64,000 nt of DNA from Bradyrhizobium liaoningense (GCF_018130825.1 NZ_JAFCJS010000001.1:620001-684000), one strand, 5' to 3'. Numbered from the stretch's first letter, positions 28,073 through 37,311 are shown. Notes: generated by a model from the letters alone, not told the origin. Translations and numbers: made by a program.

Positions 28073-29001
28073 TGGGACGCTATTTCGCCATTCGCATCGG
28101 ACGCGCGGCGCTGACGATCGTCCTGGTCGTCACCTTCGCCTTCGTCGTGCTGCGTCTCTCCGGCGATCCCGCCCTGATGATTTTGGGACCGGAAGCGCCG
28201 CCCGAGGTGATCGCCGCGTTCCGCAAGGCATGGGGCCTCGATGATCCCATCTGGTTCCAGTATCTCGATTACTTCAGCGCCATCGCCAAGGGTGAGCTCG
28301 GCCGCTCCATGCGCGACGGCCGTCCCGCGATCGAGCTCGTGCTGGAGCGCATTCCGGCCACACTGGCGCTGACGCTGCCGGCCTTCTTCTTCAAGGTCGC
28401 GCTCGGCATTCCCGCCGGCATCTATGCGGCGCTGCATCGCGGCTCCGGAATCGACCGCGCCGTGATGATGACGGCGGTCGCCGGCTTCACCGTGCCGAGC
28501 TTCGTCCTCGCGCTGCTGCTGGTTCTGGTCTTTGCCGTGCAGCTCGGTTGGCTGCCGTCGGGCGGACAGGACAGCTGGCGCCACGCCATTTTGCCGATCA
28601 CAACGCTCAGCCTCGGCGGCGCCGCCGTGCTGGCGCGCTTCACCCGTAGCGCGATGCTGGAGGTGCTCGGCCAGCCCTACATCCGCACGGCTTCGGCCAA
28701 GGGCGTGCCGTGGCGCAAGGTGGTGACGTCGCACGCGCTGCCGAACGCGGCGATCCCGACCGTCACCATTTTGGGCTTCATGGTGGGCACGCTGATTGCG
28801 GGTGCGGTCGTGGTCGAGAGCGTGTTCGCCTGGCCAGGAGTAGGGCGCCTGCTCGTCGTTGCGGTTGCCAACCGCGACCTCGCGGTCGTGCAATGCATCC
28901 TGCTGCTGGTGGCGATGACCATGGTGACGTCCAATCTGATCGTCGACTTCCTCTACGGCTTCCTCGATCCGCGCCTGCGCGCCAAAGGAGCGCATGCATG
29001 A
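28072..29001 (+). CDS. ABC transporter permease, DppB type
   Basis: A 309-aa inner-membrane permease. The first helix is GRAALTIVLVVTFAFVVLRL, a typical extracytoplasmic loop (GDPALMILGPEAP) follows, and the EAA loop near TASAKGVPWRKVVTSHALPNA sits before the last helices (FMVGTLIAGAVVVESVFAWPG). Full length for DppB. Starts one base inside the preceding ATPase stop and overlaps the next gene by 4 bp. Confidence 0.88.
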   Translation: MGRYFAIRIGRAALTIVLVVTFAFVVLRLSGDPALMILGPEAPPEVIAAFRKAWGLDDPIWFQYLDYFSAIAKGELGRSMRDGRPAIELVLERIPATLALTLPAFFFKVALGIPAGIYAALHRGSGIDRAVMMTAVAGFTVPSFVLALLLVLVFAVQLGWLPSGGQDSWRHAILPITTLSLGGAAVLARFTRSAMLEVLGQPYIRTASAKGVPWRKVVTSHALPNAAIPTVTILGFMVGTLIAGAVVVESVFAWPGVGRLLVVAVANRDLAVVQCILLLVAMTMVTSNLIVDFLYGFLDPRLRAKGAHA

Positions 29002-29854
29002 CGGATGCGACGTTGAAGGATACGGCCGCGCGCCGCCGCATCAACCTTCCCGCAATTCCTGTCTCCGTCGCCCTCGCGATCACGTGGATCGTCGCGATGC
29101 TGGTGATCGCGGCCTTCGCCGAGAAGATCGCGCCTTACGGCTTCACCCAGCTCGACCTGCGCAACCGGCTCGCCGCGCCCGGCAATGTCGCGCACTGGCT
29201 CGGCACGGACGAGCTTGGCCGCGACGTGCTGTCGCGCCTCCTGGTCTCGATCCGCATCTCACTGCTGATCGCCTTCGGCGCCACCGCGATCTCCGCGATC
29301 GTCGGCACCACGCTCGGCTTCCTCGCCGCGCATTTCCGTGGCGCCGTCGAGCAGCTCGTGCTGATGCTGACCGATTTCCAGGCCAGCATGCCCTTCCTGA
29401 TCATGGCGCTCGCCGTGCTCGCCTTCTTCGGCAATTCGCTGCCGCTCTTGATCGGCCTGATGGGCCTGTTCGGCTGGGAGCGCTATGCCCGCATCGCGCG
29501 GGGCCTTGCCATCTCCGCCAATGCGCAAGGCTACGCCGCAGCCGTCCGGCAGTTAGGGGCGACGCCGTCGCGGATTTACCTCCGGCACATCCTGCCTAAC
29601 ATCGCCTCGACCCTGATCGTCTCGACCACGCTGGTCTTTCCCGAGGTGATCCTGATGGAATCCGGCCTGTCCTCGGCCTCGGCGTGCAGCCGCCGATGAC
29701 CAGCCTCGGCAACATGGTCGGCTATGGCCGCGAGTACCTGACCCGGGCACCCTGGATCATGCTGGCGCCGGCGACCACCATCGTCGTGACCACGCTGGCG
29801 GTCTCCGTCATCGGCGACTGGCTGCGCGACCGGCTCGATCCGACGTTGCAATAG
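28998..29854 (+). pseudogene. ABC transporter permease, DppC type, frameshifted near 29671
   Basis: The first 226 or so residues are a normal DppC permease (DELGRDVLSRLLVSIRISLL; EAA loop YAAAVRQLGATPSRIYLRHILPN; EVILMESGLS). The frame then ends at 29699 with SASACSRR. In another frame the expected C-terminus continues to TAG at 29852-29854: LGLGVQPPMTSLGNMVGYG, then a last helix with TTIVVTTLAVSVIGDWLRDRL. Compared with the family motif ESGLSFLGLGVQPP, four bases (about TTCC) are missing around 29671. The product would lose about 60 residues including the last membrane helix, so the importer is probably inactive unless this is a sequence error. Start ATG has AAAGGAG seven bases upstream. Confidence 0.85.
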
Positions 29855-29893
29855 CGCGACTGGCTTGAGTCGCGAGCCGGTTTGCCGCCGCTT

Positions 29894-31351
29894 CTAGCCT
29901 TGGGCCTCCGGCGTCCTGCCGCGCCCGAGCGCGAATTGACCGACCGGGCCCTCGATATGTAATTCCAGCTCCGTCATTTTTGCGAACAGATCGATGTCGG
30001 TCGTCCCGATGGCGCAGCCGCCGAGGCCCATATCGGTCGCCGCCAGGTAAAGCGTCTGAATCAGGCTGCCGACATTCTTCAGGATCAACGAATATGCGAT
30101 TGAGCTGTATTTCCAGGAGACCCGCCCAAAACGCGCCGCGATCGTGATCAGGATTTGTGGCTGACCCGGCGCGTCCATGGCGAACTGGGCAGCCGCCAAA
30201 TGCGCCTGGAGTTGTTGGGGGGAAGCGCTGATTGCGACTAGCGCGTGGCTCCCTGCATCGTAGTGGTAGAGTCCGCGCGCAAGCCCGTCGCAGTTCGCGA
30301 CGGTAAGGTACAATTCCAACTCGTATGCGCTGCCCGCCGACGGATAAGGCCTTGTGCTGTAGGTGACGTCGGAACCGCCCTCGAAATACGGCTCGCTCTT
30401 CCATTCGGACACGACGCGCGCGGTGGTGTCGAGAAACTGCGCGAGTTCGCCGAGTGTGACCGGATGCTTGTCGTCGAAATCCCGTGTTGAATGGCGTTCG
30501 CGCAACAGCTTCGGGAAGCGGGAGTTCGGCTCCGGGGCGGGGAATTTGCGCAGGTCGATCTTGCTGCCGGGCCAGCGCGGACGCACTGCGGGCGGCGGCG
30601 GAACGACGCTCGCGTAGGTGAAGGCGGCACCGACCGGATTGGCTTGCCGACCCTCCGTGCTTCGCGTGTGAAACACCAGATCGTGGAAATCCCAGAGAAC
30701 GAGATTGCCGTCGCCTTCATCCACTCGCAAGCCGTCGCCGTCTTTCGCATCGAGCTTGAGCAGAATCTGGTTGTCCACCAGCAGCTCCAGGAGAAGGAGA
30801 TTGAAGTTGGGCACCTTCGCCTTGAGCTTGCCGATCTTCTGAGGCTGCGATAGCGCAGCAAGGGTGGCGGCGATGGCGGGATCGCCAATCCGGAACAGCG
30901 CGCCGCCGAGTGGCGATTCCAGCACCATCTCATTGCCGCGCCGGCGCAGATAGGCAAAGCGCGATAGCACAATGGTGTCACGACTGCCCAGCTTGGCGCG
31001 CCGCGGCCAGTATTCGGGGACTTGGGGCTCGATGACCACGAGGTCCCGCTCGTCATGCGAGGAGGAGAGGCGGTATTCCAGAAGCCCCTGCCGGGCCAGG
31101 CGATGCACCAGTGCGTCGATGTCCCTGGCGAGGCTGCTCTTGCCTGCGAACGAAGCGAGCGGAAGACCGATACTGAGATGTCGCGCACGGTCCATCGCAG
31201 CCGCGCTGAATTGTCCGAGGTTGACGCAATAGTCGCCGAGAGAGGCGGCGATGTTTCCGTCCGGCTGCATCTGGAGGGAGAAGCGTTGGCTCAATCGGGC
31301 CGCGATGTCCGGCGCGATCTTCCTGGTCGGCTTTTTCCGGAGAGCGCGCAC
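29894..31351 (-). CDS. SagB/ThcOx-type azoline dehydrogenase (thiazole/oxazole-forming)
   Basis: A 485-aa flavin-dependent nitroreductase-fold enzyme of the SagB/McbC class. Residues 1 to about 250 are a SagB-type N-terminal region with a winged-helix-like part. The FMN-binding nitroreductase domain has RERHSTRDFDD near 284-293, YPSAGSAYELELYLTV near 340, and DMGLGGCAIGTTDID near the C-terminus. Such enzymes oxidise peptide thiazolines or oxazolines to azoles. The GTG start lies 13 bp after the YcaO gene stop, so the two are co-transcribed. The YcaO and cysteine-rich precursor neighbours support this role over a general nitroreductase. Confidence 0.85.
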   Translation of the reverse strand: MRALRKKPTRKIAPDIAARLSQRFSLQMQPDGNIAASLGDYCVNLGQFSAAAMDRARHLSIGLPLASFAGKSSLARDIDALVHRLARQGLLEYRLSSSHDERDLVVIEPQVPEYWPRRAKLGSRDTIVLSRFAYLRRRGNEMVLESPLGGALFRIGDPAIAATLAALSQPQKIGKLKAKVPNFNLLLLELLVDNQILLKLDAKDGDGLRVDEGDGNLVLWDFHDLVFHTRSTEGRQANPVGAAFTYASVVPPPPAVRPRWPGSKIDLRKFPAPEPNSRFPKLLRERHSTRDFDDKHPVTLGELAQFLDTTARVVSEWKSEPYFEGGSDVTYSTRPYPSAGSAYELELYLTVANCDGLARGLYHYDAGSHALVAISASPQQLQAHLAAAQFAMDAPGQPQILITIAARFGRVSWKYSSIAYSLILKNVGSLIQTLYLAATDMGLGGCAIGTTDIDLFAKMTELELHIEGPVGQFALGRGRTPEAQG

Positions 31352-31364
31352 GAAAAGCAGGCCT

Positions 31365-33611
31365 TCAGGTGTGTGGAAGGAATGAAGTCAGATCGCTTTC
31401 CGGTCGCGGCCGGTCCAACAATCCGAGCTTCACCGGCACGTCGTAGAGGCGGCCCGGTGCGAAGCGGCGATAAAAATGACGCAAGCCGGGAACGAGCACT
31501 CTGACGACCGGAACCTCGACGTCGGGACGCGTCTGGTCGAGGACGAGGAAATCGTAGCCTGCACGGGCGGCGATCTCGACGCAGGCGATGACCTGGTCCC
31601 GCGTGTTGTCGTGAAGCTTGAGGCTCGGCGCCGGGGGGACGATCGGGCGATCGCTCGGTGTCAGGAACGGGTAGTCTTCCAGACGCAGCGGCGTAACGCC
31701 GTCGAGGGTCGGCTTCTCGCCGCTCGCACCGCCCATCATGCTGACGGACATGAATTGGGTCAGCTCGGTGAGGGAGCGCAGCAGGGCTATGCGGCGGTCG
31801 AAATGCGCGCCGGAACCGAACTCGATATGCTCGTGTCCATCCTGCATCCAGTGCATGATTGCCACGTAGGTCGGAATGCCGAGCTCGGTGGTGACATCGA
31901 GCACCCACAGCTTGCGCCCGGCTTCCGCAAATTGAGACTGGAGATCGCGGACATAGAAATCGTCGAACTGCTCGAGGTCGACCTCGGCGCGCTGCACCCG
32001 GTTGTACCACCAGATCGCGTAGGCATCGCGTTCGATCAGTTCGAGGAAGCCCTGGACAATCGCTTCGTCGCGGGTGTTGCCGGCCGCGCAGCCGTTGGAA
32101 TCCGTATGAAAGCCGCCATAAAAGAAGTACAGGAGGCCCGTCGGCAGATATTTGAAGCGTTTGTCGCGTAACGATGAGACGGGCGACCACTCGGTCCTCG
32201 TCGAAGGATCGAACGGCTCGGGAACCGGATGGGAATCGTCCGGTTGCTGGAGAAATCTGTTCTTGAACTGCGTTTCACTGAAGAGCTGGACATCGTTGGG
32301 AAGAAAGGCATCGCCAGGCGCGAAATCGGCAAATCGACGCGTCGTCCTGATCTCATCGCCCTGGAAAATGCCCGAATAGCGTTCGATCGATTCCATCAGC
32401 GCGCTGGCTTCGCCCTGCTCGGCGGTCGATCCCTTGCCAAAACTGCCCCCGCTCAATCCGGACCTGAGCTGGTCGATGCTGTGGGCGGGCGCGGAGAAAT
32501 TATGCTGGGCGAAGTAGTTGGTGTTCATCGGCAGATCGACGTCGATTCGTTCGAGCCTGGTCACCACCCCTGTCAGTGGGCTCACATGCTTGCGGAAGCG
32601 CGACACCGTCGCGCGCGACGTCACGGTGCGATATCCACCGCTGGTCATGACGAGCCTTTTGCCCTCGGCAATCTCGACCAGGGCCGGAGATCGGCGCGGG
32701 TTGTTCAGCTTCCTGCTGCCGCAGGTCGGACATTGCGGACGTCGCGTCACGTAGTGCTTGGCGATGGCGGCGCCGGTCAGGTCGAGGCTTGCGATGTGAT
32801 CGCACAAATCGGTGCGAAAATCCGAGGCGATTGCCTTGGCGATCTCGACGGCCGCAAAATGGATTCCAGCCTGGCCGACGCTTTCTCTGACGAGCGGCGA
32901 TGTGGCGACCGCACGCGCCGGTCCCCGGTCAAGAAACCCCTTGATCTCCCGGTTGCGGATCATGCGATCGAACAGGCAGGTCCAGCAGGCGCTCTCGCCC
33001 GGTTTGAACACGGGCCCGACCAGTGGAAACGGGCCGGATGGCTGTACCAGCAACCAGGGCGTCTTGCCGGCCACACGTTCCTGGTTCAGTTCAGCAAGTC
33101 GCCTGTCGAGATAGTCGTTCGTCAGCGTGATCGTGAACTTCGGCGCTCGCTTGGCGATTTGAACACCGAGCTTGCTCAACGCCGCGGTCAACTCCTTGGC
33201 GCCCTTGACGTCAATCGACTCGACCTGCACGGGGCTATTGCGGAGATTTTGTTCCGCGATCTCCAAAGGGATGCCGAGGCTCGCCAGGAAGCCGCCGACG
33301 GCGCCGTCGAACGCTTTCGGGTTCCGCGCAACGACATATCGGCGATCGAGGAGCCGCCTGATCGCTTCCTCGATCTTGTTGGCCGGAAACTGCTTCGAAA
33401 GCTGGCTGATGATCTCCGGCCAAGCCTTGCCATGTTTTCCGATCGCGGTGGCCAAGGCACAGTAGAGCTCGCCGTGCAGGAAGAACTTGCGGTCCTCGGA
33501 ATAAAGGCAGACCGCATCGGGAGGCAGTACGTAAGCGGTAAAGTTCGGTGCAAATCGGAGAATGTCTTTGCGGGTCAGCCGCGCAGCGCGGGTCTTGCGA
33601 GTTGCAGTCAT
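31365..33611 (-). CDS. Fused E1-like/YcaO cyclodehydratase of a thiazole/oxazole-modified peptide system
   Basis: A 748-aa protein. Residues 1-100 form a likely leader-peptide-recognition winged helix (ILRFAPNFTAYVLPPDAVCLYSED onward). Residues 120-310 are an E1/ThiF-like domain with two zinc CxxC pairs (C209/C212 in ACWTCLFDRM and C294/C297 in CPTCGSRK). Residues 340-748 are a YcaO domain with ATP-site motifs GKGSTAEQGEASALMESIERYS (392-413) and GNTRDEAIVQGFLELIERDA (511-530). It should bind the precursor and cyclise Cys to thiazoline using ATP. The C-terminus, RPRPESDLTSFLPHT, lacks the usual PxPxP tail. The ATG at 33611 was preferred; an upstream TTG at 33707 would run into the intergenic hairpin. 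Confidence 0.88.
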   Translation of the reverse strand: MTATRKTRAARLTRKDILRFAPNFTAYVLPPDAVCLYSEDRKFFLHGELYCALATAIGKHGKAWPEIISQLSKQFPANKIEEAIRRLLDRRYVVARNPKAFDGAVGGFLASLGIPLEIAEQNLRNSPVQVESIDVKGAKELTAALSKLGVQIAKRAPKFTITLTNDYLDRRLAELNQERVAGKTPWLLVQPSGPFPLVGPVFKPGESACWTCLFDRMIRNREIKGFLDRGPARAVATSPLVRESVGQAGIHFAAVEIAKAIASDFRTDLCDHIASLDLTGAAIAKHYVTRRPQCPTCGSRKLNNPRRSPALVEIAEGKRLVMTSGGYRTVTSRATVSRFRKHVSPLTGVVTRLERIDVDLPMNTNYFAQHNFSAPAHSIDQLRSGLSGGSFGKGSTAEQGEASALMESIERYSGIFQGDEIRTTRRFADFAPGDAFLPNDVQLFSETQFKNRFLQQPDDSHPVPEPFDPSTRTEWSPVSSLRDKRFKYLPTGLLYFFYGGFHTDSNGCAAGNTRDEAIVQGFLELIERDAYAIWWYNRVQRAEVDLEQFDDFYVRDLQSQFAEAGRKLWVLDVTTELGIPTYVAIMHWMQDGHEHIEFGSGAHFDRRIALLRSLTELTQFMSVSMMGGASGEKPTLDGVTPLRLEDYPFLTPSDRPIVPPAPSLKLHDNTRDQVIACVEIAARAGYDFLVLDQTRPDVEVPVVRVLVPGLRHFYRRFAPGRLYDVPVKLGLLDRPRPESDLTSFLPHT

Positions 33612-33666
33612 TGAGTCAGCACGCTGATCCTGTTGCCGATACAAGCGCCGTAGCGAAATCAAGCGA

Positions 33667-33696
33667 TTGGCCGGCCCCTCTCTGGAGGCCGGCCAA
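33667..33696 (-). promoter_or_regulatory. Perfect hairpin between precursor and YcaO genes (attenuator candidate)
   Basis: A 10-bp perfect stem (TTGGCCGGCC with its complement) encloses a 10-nt loop in the 129-bp gap between precursor stop and YcaO start. Only a weak T-rich stretch follows on the minus strand. It probably acts as a partial terminator or 3'-end stabiliser that keeps precursor message more abundant than enzyme message. Confidence 0.65.
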
Positions 33697-33740
33697 TGAC
33701 CTATCAACCCGTGAATTTGACATTCGCAAGGCGCCGGGGC

Positions 33741-34172
33741 CTAGCACAGGCGGCAACGGCCCCACGATGCGCAGCAACCCGCGCATGATACGCCGCATCC
33801 CACCACGGCACAGCCGACGGCACACCCCGCACATCGGCAACCAACGCCACATCGGCAACCACGGCAAGCCCGACAGCCTCTGCAGCCGCGGCAACCGCCG
33901 CATCCGCGCCATGCCAGCTGCACGCGGCTGCCGGCGTTTTCCTTGTCGAAGAGATGGAAGGTGGCCAGGCTGACGTCAGCCATTTCCTCTTCATCGAGCG
34001 TGATTGCTTGATCGACTCCCAGGTGGGGCAATTGCTGCAGGTCGGATGTCGGCACCGCCGACGCCGATGCGCCTCCCGCCAGCGAGAACGTCAACCCTGC
34101 GGCTCCGAACGCCGGCACGGCGACTTTGGTTACTCGCTTCTTCCCTTTAGAAGTCTTCTTCGCCTGCCGCAT
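33741..34172 (-). CDS. Cysteine-rich thiazole/oxazole-modified peptide precursor, 143 aa
   Basis: Start ATG at 34172 has GGAGG seven bases upstream. Residues 1-16 are very basic (RQAKKTSKGKKRVTK). Residues 17-39 are hydrophobic and signal-like (VAVPAFGAAGLTFSLAGGAS). Residues 40-88 form an acidic leader with LDEEEMADVSLATFHLFDKE. The tail (89-143) holds 17 Cys at 91, 94, 97, 100, 103, 106, 108, 112, 114, 117, 121, 126, 130, 133, 134, 140 and 143, nine Arg, many Gly and only two Ser. Cys appear every third residue at first. It lies directly upstream of the cyclodehydratase and dehydrogenase genes on the same strand. I do not recognise a named peptide class for it. Confidence 0.85.
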   Translation of the reverse strand: MRQAKKTSKGKKRVTKVAVPAFGAAGLTFSLAGGASASAVPTSDLQQLPHLGVDQAITLDEEEMADVSLATFHLFDKENAGSRVQLAWRGCGGCRGCRGCRACRGCRCGVGCRCAGCAVGCAVVGCGVSCAGCCASWGRCRLC

Positions 34173-34409
34173 GGTCGAACCTCCGAGCATTGCAAGAAGC
34201 GTCCCAGCCGCGGTAAGCCTACGCCCAGGAAGTCACGCGAGCAACAATTTCGCGCACAAAAGCGCGGTGCCGCACGGTCAGGATGTATTCATCTTCCTGA
34301 ACGGCATCGGCACGGCCGGGTGATACAACGCATCAACGATCCACGCTGTTGGTGCGCGCAGCTTGGTGCAGTGCCGCAAGCGTATCGAATCTTGAACGGA
34401 GAGATCGCC

Positions 34410-35279
34410 GTGGCAGATCGATCAGGGCGTTTCGCTTGGTATGAGCTCCTGACCACGGATGTCGCGGCGGCGGGCGCTTTTTACCGTAAGGCCGTCGGCT
34501 GGGGCGTGAAGGATGAATCGACCCCTGAACTGCCTTATACGGTGCTTCGTAGCGGCGGCGCTCCGCTGGGCGGACTTATGGAGATCCCGGAAGAGGGGCG
34601 CAGATTGGGGGCGACGCCGCGGTGGATGGGATACGTCGCCGTCGACGACCTCGACGCGACCGCCGTGCAGATCAGACGTCTTGGAGGTACGATCCTTGTG
34701 CCTCCGACCGACACCAATATTGGCCGCATAGCAGTCGTTGCCGATCCGCAGGAGGCGACTTTCGGGCTGATCAAAGAACCGCCATATGGCCGACGGAAAC
34801 CGGGCCGGCTGGATGAGCCTGGGCGCGTAGGCTGGCATGAGTTACTGGCCGCCGACCGGACCCTGATCTTCGATTTCTACAGCGAACTATTCGGTTGGCA
34901 GAAGGCCGAGGCTCAAAGCGAACCAGCGGCCTGGTATCAACTGTTTTCGGCGGGTGGGCAGACGGTCGGCGGAATGCTCACGAAACTTCCGAGCGTGACG
35001 CAGCCGAGTTGGCTGCATTACTTCAATGTCGACGACATCGGTGCTGCCACGAAACATGTGAATGCCGGCGGTGGCCGGATCCTCCAGGGTCCGATTGAAT
35101 TGCCCGATGGCTGCTGGATCGCGCGATGTGTCGATCCCCAGGGGGCCCTGTTTGCATTGCAGGGCGCCCGAGGTCAGACAGGCATTGAGCCATCCTCGGC
35201 CTCGGAAATCGGCTGGTCCGCCAAGTGGGGTGGCATTGCCTCCCAGGGGAGAATTGTGCTGCCCAAGCCGAAGCCCTAG
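34410..35279 (+). CDS. Two-domain VOC (glyoxalase/bleomycin-resistance) family protein
   Basis: A 289-aa protein with two vicinal-oxygen-chelate repeats. The first begins [24 protein letters not shown] (about residues 6-125). The second begins [24 protein letters not shown] (about 135-250). Each contains the usual GG turn and a D-P-Q-(E/G)-A segment before a final FGL or FAL strand. The GTG at 34410 has GGAGAG six bases upstream. VOC proteins include isomerases, dioxygenases and drug-binding resistance proteins. It is divergent from the modified-peptide precursor across 237 bp; a protective role there is only a guess. Confidence 0.8.
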   Translation: MADRSGRFAWYELLTTDVAAAGAFYRKAVGWGVKDESTPELPYTVLRSGGAPLGGLMEIPEEGRRLGATPRWMGYVAVDDLDATAVQIRRLGGTILVPPTDTNIGRIAVVADPQEATFGLIKEPPYGRRKPGRLDEPGRVGWHELLAADRTLIFDFYSELFGWQKAEAQSEPAAWYQLFSAGGQTVGGMLTKLPSVTQPSWLHYFNVDDIGAATKHVNAGGGRILQGPIELPDGCWIARCVDPQGALFALQGARGQTGIEPSSASEIGWSAKWGGIASQGRIVLPKPKP

Positions 35280-35460
35280 CTACAGCGTCTGCCCGGAGCT
35301 GACGCGACCTTGCAATAGCCCGCGCCGGGAGCAGGGGAGCCCTGTCCGGGCCAAGTTCCCGTTGCGCCGGCCCGGCCCGTGCGCTATCCGGCCGGAAAGG
35401 CCTGAGGCGGCTCCACATTTTCCCCGCCCGGCCGGTCAAACCCCGAGGACGGAAACCGCC

Positions 35461-37311
35461 ATGCCAGCCTATCGCTCCCGCACCACCACCCACGGCCGCA
35501 ACATGGCGGGCGCCCGCGGCCTCTGGCGCGCGACCGGCATGAAGGACAGCGATTTCGGCAAGCCGATCATCGCCGTCGTCAACTCCTTCACCCAGTTCGT
35601 GCCCGGCCACGTCCATCTGAAGGACCTCGGCCAGCTCGTCGCCCGCGAGATCGAGCAGGCCGGCGGCGTCGCCAAGGAGTTCAACACCATCGCGGTCGAC
35701 GACGGCATCGCCATGGGCCATGACGGCATGCTCTACAGCCTGCCGTCGCGCGAGTTGATCGCCGACAGCGTCGAGTACATGGCCAACGCCCATTGCGCCG
35801 ACGGCCTCGTCTGCATCTCCAACTGCGACAAGATCACGCCCGGCATGCTGATGGCCGCGCTGCGGCTCAACATCCCCGCCGTGTTCGTCTCGGGCGGGCC
35901 GATGGAAGCCGGCAAGGTCAAGCTGCAGGGCAAGACCAAGGCCGTCGACCTCATCGACGCGATGGTCGCTGCGGCCGACTCGAAGGTCAGCGACGAGGAC
36001 GTCAAGGTGATCGAGCGCTCGGCGTGCCCGACCTGCGGCTCCTGCTCGGGCATGTTCACCGCCAATTCCATGAACTGCCTCACCGAAGCGCTGGGTCTCG
36101 CGCTCCCTGGCAACGGCTCGGTGGTCGCAACCCATGCCGACCGCAAGCGCCTGTTCGTCGAGGCCGGCCACACCATCGTCGACCTCGTCCGCCGCTATTA
36201 CGAGCAGGACGATGCTTCGGTGCTGCCGCGCAACATCGCGAACTTCAAGGCGTTCGAGAACGCGATGACGCTCGACATCGCCATGGGCGGCTCGACCAAC
36301 ACCGTGCTGCATCTGCTCGCCGCGGCCCATGAAGGGCAGGTGGAGTTCACCATGCGCGACATCGACCGCCTGTCGCGCCGCGTGCCCGTGCTCTGCAAGG
36401 TCGCGCCGTCCGTCGCCGACGTGCATGTCGAGGACGTGCATCGCGCCGGCGGCATCATGGGCATTCTGGGCGAGCTCGACCGCGCCGGCCTGATCGATAC
36501 CTCGGTCTCGACCGTGCATGCACCGACCATGAACGAGGCCCTGGAGCGCTGGGACATCAAGCGCTCCAAGAGCGAGGCGGTGCGCACCTTCTATCGCGCC
36601 TCGCCCGGCGGCATCCCGACCCAGGTCGCCTTCAGCCAGGAGCGCCGCTACGACGAGCTCGATGCCGATCGCGAGAAGGGCGTCGTGCGCAACATCGAGC
36701 ACGCCTTCAGCAAGGACGGTGGTCTCGCCGTGCTCTACGGCAACCTCGCGCAGGACGGCTGCATCGTGAAGACCGCCGGCGTCGACGCCTCGATCCTGAA
36801 ATTCTCCGGTCCCGCGCGCGTATTCGAAAGCCAGGACGCCGCGGTCGAAGGCATTCTGGGCGGCAAGGTCGTGGCCGGCGAGGTCGTGGTCATCATCTAT
36901 GAAGGCCCGCGCGGCGGCCCCGGCATGCAGGAGATGCTGTATCCGACCAGCTACCTGAAATCGATGGGCCTCGGCAAAGCCTGCGCGCTGGTCACCGACG
37001 GACGCTTCTCCGGTGGCTCGTCCGGCCTGTCGATCGGCCATCTGTCGCCGGAAGCCGCCGAAGGCGGCAACATCGGTCTGGTGCGTACCGGCGACATCAT
37101 CGCCATCGACATCCCGAACCGCAGCATCACGCTGGAGGTCTCCGACGAGGAGCTTGCGAGCCGCCGCGCAGCGGAAGAGGCGAAGGGTGATTCCGCCTGG
37201 CAGGCGGTGGGCCGCAAGCGCAACGTCTCGACCGCGCTGCAGGCCTACGCTGCACTTACCACCAGCGCCGCGCGCGGCGCGGTGCGCGAGGTGAAGCGTC
37301 GCTCGAACTGA
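35461..37311 (+). CDS. ilvD: Dihydroxy-acid dehydratase
   Basis: A 616-aa enzyme, full length, catalysing the third common step of branched-chain amino acid synthesis (dihydroxyacid to 2-oxoacid) in the cytoplasm. Iron-sulfur and active-site segments are [31 protein letters not shown] and, near the C-terminus, [20 protein letters not shown]. The start [20 protein letters not shown] is typical. A strong hairpin follows about 60 bp after the stop. It stands alone with its own promoter region after the VOC gene. Confidence 0.96.
   Translation: MPAYRSRTTTHGRNMAGARGLWRATGMKDSDFGKPIIAVVNSFTQFVPGHVHLKDLGQLVAREIEQAGGVAKEFNTIAVDDGIAMGHDGMLYSLPSRELIADSVEYMANAHCADGLVCISNCDKITPGMLMAALRLNIPAVFVSGGPMEAGKVKLQGKTKAVDLIDAMVAAADSKVSDEDVKVIERSACPTCGSCSGMFTANSMNCLTEALGLALPGNGSVVATHADRKRLFVEAGHTIVDLVRRYYEQDDASVLPRNIANFKAFENAMTLDIAMGGSTNTVLHLLAAAHEGQVEFTMRDIDRLSRRVPVLCKVAPSVADVHVEDVHRAGGIMGILGELDRAGLIDTSVSTVHAPTMNEALERWDIKRSKSEAVRTFYRASPGGIPTQVAFSQERRYDELDADREKGVVRNIEHAFSKDGGLAVLYGNLAQDGCIVKTAGVDASILKFSGPARVFESQDAAVEGILGGKVVAGEVVVIIYEGPRGGPGMQEMLYPTSYLKSMGLGKACALVTDGRFSGGSSGLSIGHLSPEAAEGGNIGLVRTGDIIAIDIPNRSITLEVSDEELASRRAAEEAKGDSAWQAVGRKRNVSTALQAYAALTTSAARGAVREVKRRSN

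Noticed and set aside
33741..33912. Collagen-like or metallothionein reading of the cysteine-rich tail
   Set aside because: Metallothioneins are short and stand-alone, whereas this tail follows a long leader and is directly upstream of YcaO and SagB-type genes, so a modified-peptide precursor fits better.
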